A model generated the notes under the pieces. The model worked only from the letters and a program-made list of their open reading frames with translations. It made no database searches and had not been told where the DNA came from. 13,956 bases of DNA, from the NCBI GenBank assembly GCA_042096455.1, contig JBELLU010000044.1, positions 1 to 13,956 of the forward strand, given 5' to 3'. Below, one piece after another: positions 8,299 to 13,956 of the stretch. The position numbers and the translations under genes were made by a program. Positions within the stretch are counted from its first letter, which is position 1. Each line of letters opens with the position of its first letter. The DNA is from UBA7445 sp042096455. GTDB taxonomy: Bacteria; Verrucomicrobiota; Verrucomicrobiia; Opitutales; Coraliomargaritaceae.

Positions 8299-9747
8299 TT
8301 AGATTGCCCCGCGTCGAGCCTCTAATTCATGCCGAATACCAGACGCCTTTTCCCGATCAATGGGGAAAAATCTCAAAATCAAAAGTGCCAACAACAAAGA
8401 ACATACCGGTATCATAATATAGCCCAGTCGCATATTCCTATAGACCGCCTCCCCTTGATCACCACCTAGAGCAGCATCGAAGCCAGTCAATTCCAGCAAG
8501 GGTCCCGAAATCAAAAAGCCCACACAAAAACTCAACTTCAAGATCCATGAAAAAATGGACGCAAAGCTACCCTCGCGACGTTGCCCGGTTTTGAGTTCAT
8601 CGTAATCCACCACATCCACCTGCATGGAGGGTAGCATTAACCACAACCCTGCATAACCCGCCCCAATAAAGGCGGTGTTGATCAACATTAACCAAGGGCA
8701 TTCAGGCGTGAAAGTCCACCAGGTCGTGCCCGCTGAAAACAAAACCACACACACCGAGAGCACTAGACAACGGTTCTTCCCAATCCGTTCTGAGAGGCGG
8801 CGAAATATCGGGATAAAACTCAGGCTAAAAATCGTGTACACCAGAGTGCCCCATCCCGCAAAAACCGCACCCCGGTCCCAATCGCCACTCAAAACATAAT
8901 AGGTCCCCACATAACGACCGTAACTGTCAAAAATTGCAGTCCCCAACAAAAAGAAAAGCGTGAAGATACACAGCATTAAAAACGCGCGATTCGAAAGAGT
9001 CTCTTTGAGACTCGTTAGTAAACCAATCTTTTTTTGGCGCTGCCGCACCTGTTCGTAATAGCGCTCCTTAACGAAAATTGCCGGAATCAAACCGCCCACC
9101 AGTATAACCGCCGCTATTCCCAGACTGACATAGCGCATACCGTTCGCGGTGCTTGCAACCAACTCGCCGCTTCCCGGTTCCGTAACAAAAAAGAGCGGAC
9201 GTAGCGTAATCCACCAAATCCAACCATTCAACAGGCCTGCCAGCGTCTGGAAATACCCCCGCACCTCCGTTACCCGCGTGCGTTCATTGTAGTCCGGAGT
9301 CATCTCCATCAGCATACTCTGATAGGGCATCGCCCAAACCGTGAAACAGGTGTAGAAAATGATCCCAAATCCTATCACCCAGAGCATGTTCTGTTCAGGA
9401 CTCAGCCCTGCCGGAAACCAGAAAATCAAAGGGTATGTAAGCGCTGATAAAATAGCCCCCACGAATATAAAGGGCCGACGGCGACCCCAACGCGTACGGG
9501 CATTATCCGAAATCCAGCCCATGATTGGGTCGATGATCCCATCCCATAAACGCAGGGACATCAAAATGATTGAGACATAGAGCGGGCGCATCTCCAACTC
9601 CATGTTAAACAAGGGGTAGGCAATACTCACCAGCACCCATACAGACAGAATATCCACTGGTCCCCCCAGTGCATAGGCCAATTTTTTCGGAATGGGTACC
9701 CGGTCTCCTGCGGCAACCTGTACGGCTTGATTATGGGGCTGACTCAT
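8299..9747 (-). CDS. GPH-family sugar:cation symporter (MFS superfamily)
   Basis: 482 residues, mostly hydrophobic, consistent with the 12 membrane helices of glycoside-pentoside-hexuronide symporters (MelB/XynB/YicJ-like). The N-terminal 'PIPKKLAYALGGPVDIL' and the loop after helix 2, 'LWDGIIDPIMGWISDNARTRWGRRRPF' at about 68-93, are the family hallmarks (DP, GxxSD, TRxGRRRP). A second family-typical stretch, 'AMPYQSMLMEMTPDYNERTRV', lies around residues 140-160. There is a basic central loop ('ERYYEQVRQRQKKIG') between the two six-helix halves. Role: cation-coupled uptake of mono- or oligosaccharides, or their glycosides or uronides, across the inner membrane. It is first in the operon, ahead of two GH10 enzymes and a sulfatase-esterase, so its cargo is probably their product (inference: xylo-oligosaccharides, xylose or an acidic derivative). 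No Shine-Dalgarno precedes the ATG. The N-terminus fits family alignments. Confidence 0.93.
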   Translation of the reverse strand: MSQPHNQAVQVAAGDRVPIPKKLAYALGGPVDILSVWVLVSIAYPLFNMELEMRPLYVSIILMSLRLWDGIIDPIMGWISDNARTRWGRRRPFIFVGAILSALTYPLIFWFPAGLSPEQNMLWVIGFGIIFYTCFTVWAMPYQSMLMEMTPDYNERTRVTEVRGYFQTLAGLLNGWIWWITLRPLFFVTEPGSGELVASTANGMRYVSLGIAAVILVGGLIPAIFVKERYYEQVRQRQKKIGLLTSLKETLSNRAFLMLCIFTLFFLLGTAIFDSYGRYVGTYYVLSGDWDRGAVFAGWGTLVYTIFSLSFIPIFRRLSERIGKNRCLVLSVCVVLFSAGTTWWTFTPECPWLMLINTAFIGAGYAGLWLMLPSMQVDVVDYDELKTGQRREGSFASIFSWILKLSFCVGFLISGPLLELTGFDAALGGDQGEAVYRNMRLGYIMIPVCSLLLALLILRFFPIDREKASGIRHELEARRGAI

Positions 9748-9795
9748 CTATTTTAATAAGACTTGCCTATAATGAGACGACAAGGGCATTACATC

Positions 9796-9823
9796 ATTAT
9801 AAACATAACGGATAGAATGAGAA
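9796..9823 (-). promoter_or_regulatory. Candidate sigma-70-like promoter for the symporter operon
   Basis: On the minus strand there is a perfect -10 hexamer TATAAT (plus coordinates 9796-9801) with TTCTCA (9818-9823, 4 of 6 to TTGACA) 16 bases upstream. Transcription would start near 9789, giving a leader of about 40 bases before the symporter ATG. The -10 is good and the -35 weak, which suits an activator-dependent promoter. This is a consensus match only. Confidence 0.45.
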
Positions 9824-9869
9824 TACGTAGTCCCCTAATTACGCTTTTTCATTTCATTAAGGCACTACT

Positions 9870-9889
9870 TAAATGCAAAATTGCATTTA
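9870..9889. promoter_or_regulatory. Perfect palindrome, probable operator
   Basis: TAAATGCAAAATTGCATTTA consists of 9-bp arms that are exact inverted repeats around a 2-base AA centre. It sits between the two divergent promoter candidates, about 46 bases from the minus-strand -35 and 16 bases before a plus-strand TTGAGA. Size and symmetry fit a dimeric helix-turn-helix regulator such as a LacI- or GntR-type protein. Which protein binds is unknown, and no regulator gene is in the window. Confidence 0.6.
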
Positions 9890-9905
9890 CCAACCCGAGC
9901 AAAAC

Positions 9906-9934
9906 TTGAGAATAATAAACCTGTTTTTTAGAAA
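9906..9934 (+). promoter_or_regulatory. Weak candidate promoter for the GH-A/sulfatase operon
   Basis: TTGAGA (9906-9911, 5 of 6 to the -35 consensus) is followed after 17 bases by TAGAAA (9929-9934, 4 of 6 to the -10). It would start transcription around 9941, giving a very short leader before the ATG at 9952. Placement just downstream of the palindrome is suggestive, but the match is modest in AT-rich DNA. Confidence 0.3.
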
Positions 9935-9951
9935 AAATCATCCATATCTGC

Positions 9952-12291
9952 ATGCGCCTTCCGAGAGTTAAAAATTTGATTTCCTGCATTAGCCTGACCA
10001 TTGCAAATGGTTTTTACAGCTACGCTGATTCTGTGGATGCAGTCCTCCAAATTGAGGCTAATACTATTTTGCAACACACCGATCGCCACCGCCTCATCGG
10101 AACGAATCTCTCCCTGTGGAGCCGGAAGCACATCATTGAAAATCCCCGCTTTCAAAATGACATCCGCGCGTGGCAACCCGCTTGCATACGCATTCCGGGT
10201 GGATCCTGGTCCAACGAATACTTCTGGAACGGTAATGGCGTTCGGATTGGTGACGATCATGGTCTGGAAAATTTTGATGCTAAACAACGCCTGCCCCACG
10301 GCTCATGGGACATCGATTACCGAGCGTATAAAAAAGGCTTCCGCGTTCATGGTGAAGAACACGCGCTCTCCGATTACCATGGTGACCTTGACGTCAAATT
10401 GCAGCACGAGTGGATCCAGAATATTGGCTCCGAAGCAATGGTGACTGTCAACGTGGGATCGGGATCGCCCCGCATGGCGGCAGAATGGGTTAAGTGGGCC
10501 AACCAAAAGCAAAATTACGGCGTCCAATACTGGGAAATCGGTAACGAATTGAATGGCGACTGGGAACTCGGGCACCGCTTGCCGGACGGCACCACCATGA
10601 CCGGTGAGCTGTATGCCCAACGTTTCTTACAGTTTGCAGCGGCAATGCACAGCGAGGATTATTCGATCAAACTCGGCGGTCCGGCATGTTCTGACCTCGC
10701 CCTTGATTTCGTGGAGGAACTCATTCGCGACGGCGGCGAAGCGCTGGACTTTGTGACCCTCCACGCCTACCCCGTGGGCGTAAATACAAAAGAAAACGAG
10801 CCGAAGTTTGCCGCTATCAACAAAATGCGCGAAGCCGCCCGCCAAATTCACCGCTGGATCGAAACATACCAACCCCAGCGCAAAGACCAAATCGAAATCG
10901 GCATTAGCGAGTGGAACATCAAGGTCAATGAAGACCACGACACCGTTGACCTCATCAATGGCCTCTGGTCGGCCATTTGGATCGGAGCCATGTTCGAGGA
11001 GGGCATCGACTTCGCAAACCAATGGGATCTCACTACCTTTGCCGAAGATGGCGGCCACAGTGCCTTCTACATCGATGAAACCAACGGTATCACGATTCCC
11101 AAAAGCCAATACTGGGCCCTTTGGATGTGGGGCAATCTAATGGGCGATGCACTCGTACAATCCACGATCAAAGGCCATTCCGCCGTATCGAGTTTTGTCA
11201 CACGCTCTGAAGCAGGCCTCCAGATCATGTTGGTCAATACTTCCGAATCCAAGGAAGCCAGCGTCCGGATTGAAGCTCCCGGTGTCGCAAAAAGCGGATT
11301 GCTGCACACCTTCTCCGGTGCGGAATATTTTTGGGATCCCCACAACCGTAAACCCCTTTGGAGTCTTGAACCCGCCCAAAAGAAAGTTGATCTGACCCAG
11401 CACGCGACCCTGAGCCTCCCAAAATACAGCATCAATGTGATCACCCTGCCCTGGACCAAGAACCCCCTCACCTTCTCCCGTCCCGAAACTCAAACCGATT
11501 CCATTAAACCCACCCTTACTTTTTCACTGCCCGAGCGAATCCCCGCTGACCGCTCAATCGAAGGATGGATCATTGCGCATGATCCCGATGCTAAACATCC
11601 CTACCTTCAAGCATCTGAACCCGTTCAGCTAAGCATTGAAGGTCCCGCAAAACTCAGCAAAACCAGACTCAGCCTCGATAACGCCAAGGCAGCATTCACC
11701 CTTACTCCTACCGGCCCTGGGAAAATCCAACTTCGCGCCGATTCCGGAAATTTAAGCGCTAAAACCAAAGTGGAACTCGTTCCCATCCTGGAGCGCGCCC
11801 TCGTCTATTGGACCTTCGACAACCCCATTAACCAGTGGAACGCCAAAAGCACCTTCAAGCTCGGGTCCGAGTCCTCAATCCGACCGAACCAGTATGTTGC
11901 CGCAGCGCGTCTCTCCAGAGCCTTGCCCGCGCGCAATGCCGACCTCCTCTTTCACTTCGAACCGCTCCCGAAAGAGCAACTGCCCTTCGAACATGCCAGC
12001 GGAGTAGTCGGGAAACTCCGCGCCGCACATAACCTCCAGTGCGCCGACCCCAAAGCACGTGTTAACCTCATCCTTCAAAGCGACGCCAATCACTGGATCC
12101 CGATTGGCTCAATTCCCCTTAGCGCCATCATGGGAGAGTGGAAAACTTTTGCCTTTACCGTCAAAGAGCCCGCCCTTCTCGATGCTATGGCTAAACTTTA
12201 TGCGGTCCGCTTCCAAATTCAGGCAGATGCCCCCGTCACTGGAGATATTTATCTCGACGACCTCGGCTTCATCTTCCGCACCGGTCTCTAA
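9952..12291 (+). CDS. Secreted clan GH-A glycosidase, alpha-L-arabinofuranosidase-like, with C-terminal beta-sandwich modules
   Basis: 779 residues. Signal peptide about 1-26 (basic MRLPRVK, hydrophobic core, YSYA). The catalytic barrel is about 45-400. 'IRIPGGSWSNEYFW' at 80-92 and 'YWEIGNELNG' at 193-202 give acid/base E199; 'LDFVTLHAYPVG' follows around 265-276; 'IEIGISEWNIK' at 314-324 gives nucleophile E320. A beta-sandwich (about 410-500) completes the barrel, as in GH51 and related families. Residues about 515-612 look like an Ig-like domain ('PLTFSLPERIPADRS' type opening). Residues about 615-779 look like a galactose-binding-like or CBM fold ending 'GDIYLDDLGF'. The YWEIGNE and SEWN motifs favour an arabinofuranosidase-like role, but family assignment (GH51, GH39/GH44-like or unclassified) is uncertain. 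It opens the plus-strand arm and is translationally linked to the next sulfatase. Expected role: trimming side chains from the polymer. Confidence 0.82.
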   Translation: MRLPRVKNLISCISLTIANGFYSYADSVDAVLQIEANTILQHTDRHRLIGTNLSLWSRKHIIENPRFQNDIRAWQPACIRIPGGSWSNEYFWNGNGVRIGDDHGLENFDAKQRLPHGSWDIDYRAYKKGFRVHGEEHALSDYHGDLDVKLQHEWIQNIGSEAMVTVNVGSGSPRMAAEWVKWANQKQNYGVQYWEIGNELNGDWELGHRLPDGTTMTGELYAQRFLQFAAAMHSEDYSIKLGGPACSDLALDFVEELIRDGGEALDFVTLHAYPVGVNTKENEPKFAAINKMREAARQIHRWIETYQPQRKDQIEIGISEWNIKVNEDHDTVDLINGLWSAIWIGAMFEEGIDFANQWDLTTFAEDGGHSAFYIDETNGITIPKSQYWALWMWGNLMGDALVQSTIKGHSAVSSFVTRSEAGLQIMLVNTSESKEASVRIEAPGVAKSGLLHTFSGAEYFWDPHNRKPLWSLEPAQKKVDLTQHATLSLPKYSINVITLPWTKNPLTFSRPETQTDSIKPTLTFSLPERIPADRSIEGWIIAHDPDAKHPYLQASEPVQLSIEGPAKLSKTRLSLDNAKAAFTLTPTGPGKIQLRADSGNLSAKTKVELVPILERALVYWTFDNPINQWNAKSTFKLGSESSIRPNQYVAAARLSRALPARNADLLFHFEPLPKEQLPFEHASGVVGKLRAAHNLQCADPKARVNLILQSDANHWIPIGSIPLSAIMGEWKTFAFTVKEPALLDAMAKLYAVRFQIQADAPVTGDIYLDDLGFIFRTGL

Positions 12292-13799
12292 TGAAAAAAA
12301 ATTCCATTCTAAAATCCTGCACCACAGCACTCTGCCTCAGCGTAACGCTTTTAGCCGCCAAACAGCCGAACGTGCTCTTTATTGCGGTCGATGATCTCAA
12401 GCCCACCCTCGGCGCTTACGATCATAAAGTGCCCACTCCGGCAATCGATCGCATCGCGGCACAAGGCACCACCTTCCTGAACGCCCACTGCCAGCAGGCG
12501 GTCTGCGGACCCTCCCGCGCCAGCCTCATGACCGGAAAATATCCCGATTTTACCAAAATTTGGGATCTTAAAACCAAAATCCGCGATATAAATCCAAACA
12601 TCCTGACCCTGACGCAGCACTTTAAAAACAACGGCTATCACGCTGTCGGTATGGGGAAAATATTCGACCCGCGTAGCGTGGATAAAGGTTGCGACACTGC
12701 TTCCTGGAGTGAGCCCTATACCCAAACCTGGCACCTTGACTACAATCCCGGCACCGGTAAACCCATTGGCCATTACCACAACCCCAAAAGCAAAAGCATT
12801 GCTGCCGGGCTTGAAAATTCAAACTGGGGCGCTGTCAATCGGAAGCTCTTCCAGGGCGGAGCCTGGCCCGTGGTCGAGGCCGAGGCGGTTCCGGATGATG
12901 CGTATGACGACGGCGCCATCGCCGCACACGCGGTCAGGACTCTTTCCAAACTTGCCACAAAAAAAGAACCTTTCTTTCTGGCAGTCGGATTTAAGAAACC
13001 ACACCTCCCTTTTGTCGCGCCCAAAAAATACTGGGATCAATTCGATCGCGAGGCGATTGCGTTGGAACCCTACCAAGCCCCGCCCGTAGGAGCACCCGAC
13101 TACGCACTCCATAACTTTCCCGAGCTCCGTTCCTATAACGGAGTTCCACAAAAAGGACCCGTTGACGAAGCGACCCAGCGCGAACTCATTCATGGCTACT
13201 ACGCCTGCGTTGCCTACATCGACGCACAAATCGGCAGAATACTCGATCAACTCAAAACATTGGGCCTCGCCCAAAACACGATTATTGTAGTGTGGGGCGA
13301 TCATGGCTGGCACCTCGGCGATCATGGTCTTTGGTGCAAGCATACCAACTACGAACAAGCCACCCGCGTCCCACTCATCATTTCAACACCCGGCAGTCGA
13401 CCACAAAAGACCAACATGCCCGCCGAACTAACCGACCTTTTCCCAACCCTCTGCGACCTCGCAGGCATTGAAATTCCCGACCATCTCGATGGCACCAGCC
13501 TCGTCCCCACCATTCACGACAAAGCTATTCTTAGCCGGGAATTTGCCGTCAGCCAATTTCCGCGTGGCGATAAAATGGGTTACGCCCTCCGCGATGAACA
13601 ATACCGCTTTGTCGCATGGTTTAAAACCGATGGCGAGGGCGCCAAACCCGGCCACGCCATCATCGCAACCGAACTCTATGACTATGCGACCGATCCCCTC
13701 GAACAACGAAACCTGTCAAAAGATCCAAATTATAAAGCCACCGTCGCCGAACTTTCCAACAAGCTCTTTCGCTTCATCAATACTTTTAAAAACCTCTAG
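12291..13799 (+). CDS. Secreted S1 sulfatase (iduronate-2-sulfatase-like)
   Basis: 502 residues, full length for the family. Signal peptide about 1-23 (MKKNSILK, hydrophobic core, LLAA). Motifs: 'NVLFIAVDDLKPTLG' with D34 and D35, formylglycine signature CGPSR at 72-76, 'WGDHGWHLGDHGLWCKHTNYEQ' with metal ligands D337 and H338, and the C-terminal 'ELYDYATDPLEQRNL'. It is a close paralogue of the sulfatase half of the fusion protein in the minus-strand operon: residues 224-249 here are identical to residues 229-254 there, and the active-site block differs at few positions. It has no esterase extension. Its ATG shares one base with the preceding TAA (TAATG), which strongly suggests translational coupling to the GH-A enzyme and a shared substrate. 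Known family members remove 2-O-sulfate from uronic acids, but marine homologues act on many polysaccharides, so the exact substrate is open. Confidence 0.94.
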   Translation: MKKNSILKSCTTALCLSVTLLAAKQPNVLFIAVDDLKPTLGAYDHKVPTPAIDRIAAQGTTFLNAHCQQAVCGPSRASLMTGKYPDFTKIWDLKTKIRDINPNILTLTQHFKNNGYHAVGMGKIFDPRSVDKGCDTASWSEPYTQTWHLDYNPGTGKPIGHYHNPKSKSIAAGLENSNWGAVNRKLFQGGAWPVVEAEAVPDDAYDDGAIAAHAVRTLSKLATKKEPFFLAVGFKKPHLPFVAPKKYWDQFDREAIALEPYQAPPVGAPDYALHNFPELRSYNGVPQKGPVDEATQRELIHGYYACVAYIDAQIGRILDQLKTLGLAQNTIIVVWGDHGWHLGDHGLWCKHTNYEQATRVPLIISTPGSRPQKTNMPAELTDLFPTLCDLAGIEIPDHLDGTSLVPTIHDKAILSREFAVSQFPRGDKMGYALRDEQYRFVAWFKTDGEGAKPGHAIIATELYDYATDPLEQRNLSKDPNYKATVAELSNKLFRFINTFKNL

Positions 13800-13805
13800 T
13801 CCATC

Positions 13806-13956
13806 ATGAAACAACCGCTTAGAATCCTCGCAGTCAGCCTTGCAGCCATCAGTTTACTCAGCCCGCTCACTCGGGCTCAAAACGCCACATCCGAGCGCCC
13901 CAATATCATCTTCTTTATTTCGGACGACATGCTTCCACAGCATTTCAACTTCCTCC
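13806..13956 (+). CDS. Sulfatase (S1 family), N-terminal start only; gene runs off the window
   Basis: ATG at 13806, six bases after the stop of the previous sulfatase, opens a frame that continues to the window end (50 codons and one base). The first residues, MKQPLRILAVSLAAISLLSP, form a Sec signal peptide with a likely cut after LTRA. The mature start, 'RPNIIFFISDDM', is the conserved first strand of S1 sulfatases with the two metal-binding Asp residues at 41-42. The formylglycine signature would lie beyond the window, so function rests on this N-terminal motif and on the run of sulfatases before it. The close spacing makes it the third gene of the plus-strand operon. Confidence 0.85.
   Translation, partial: MKQPLRILAVSLAAISLLSPLTRAQNATSERPNIIFFISDDMLPQHFNFL

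Larger units (their letters stand above)
9748..9951. promoter_or_regulatory. Divergent intergenic regulatory region
   Basis: 204 AT-rich bases between two divergent start codons, the longest non-coding stretch in the window. It holds a promoter-like site for each direction and a strong palindrome between them (listed separately). It probably controls both arms of the locus together. I found no open reading frame, RNA gene or riboswitch-like structure in it. Confidence 0.75.

Noticed and set aside
8217..8417. Small plus-strand frame covering the symporter/GH10 spacer
   Set aside because: Half of it is antisense to the symporter's C-terminus. It has no start signal or recognisable motif.
9763..9773. 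TTGCCTATAAT on the plus strand as a promoter for the GH-A gene
   Set aside because: The TTGCCT directly abuts and overlaps the TATAAT, leaving no spacer. No -35 lies at the right distance, and it sits about 180 bases from the start codon.
10627..11109. 160-codon open frame on the minus strand
   Set aside because: It is an antisense shadow of the GH-A glycosidase. The coding strand there carries conserved active-site motifs, and the shadow has no plausible start context.
1..13956. CRISPR arrays, tRNA/rRNA genes, insertion sequences or phage genes
   Set aside because: I saw no regularly spaced repeats, no tRNA-like cloverleaf, no transposase or integrase motifs and no terminal inverted repeats. 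Nearly every base is in a recognisable metabolic gene.

Overview
The window looks like a polysaccharide-degradation locus from a bacterium of the PVC group, most likely a Verrucomicrobiota member of the Opitutae/Puniceicoccales type. The taxon is an inference. It rests on the dense S1-type sulfatases with Sec signal peptides, the absence of a SusC/SusD pair, a GPH-type sugar symporter as the only transporter, and one secreted enzyme ending in a 'DPDxDGISNxxEYALGGxP' calcium-loop tail of the kind common in secreted Opitutae proteins. Base composition looks near 50% GC by eye, and coding density is very high, with no gene-free stretch above about 205 bases.

Layout from left to right. (1) 1-1972, plus strand: the 3' end of one sulfatase gene, then a complete secreted sulfatase. 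(2) 2019-9747, minus strand, converging on the first block: a four-gene operon read right to left. It encodes a GPH/MFS sugar symporter, a long multi-modular GH10 enzyme, a sulfatase fused to an alpha/beta-hydrolase esterase, and a short divergent GH10 enzyme. The last three genes are separated by only 4 and 2 bases. (3) 9748-9951: a divergent regulatory region with promoter-like elements and a perfect 9-bp-arm palindrome. (4) 9952-13956, plus strand: a large clan GH-A, arabinofuranosidase-like glycosidase, then a sulfatase whose start codon overlaps the preceding stop, then the start of another sulfatase that runs off the window.

Taken together there are five sulfatases (two cut by the window edges), two GH10 enzymes, one GH-A exo-glycosidase-like enzyme, one fused esterase and one symporter. 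The working model (inference) is stepwise export-side degradation of a sulfated, probably acylated and arabinose-bearing xylan-like polysaccharide, such as a marine algal or plant cell-wall polymer. Sulfatases and the esterase would strip the substituents, the GH10 enzymes cut the backbone, the GH-A enzyme trims side chains, and the GPH symporter imports the sugars. Formylglycine-generating maturation enzyme, cytoplasmic pentose catabolism and a dedicated regulator are not in the window.

The most unusual features are the sulfatase-esterase fusion, the remodelled active-site neighbourhoods of both GH10 proteins, and the near-identical sulfatase domains placed on opposite sides of the divergent promoter.
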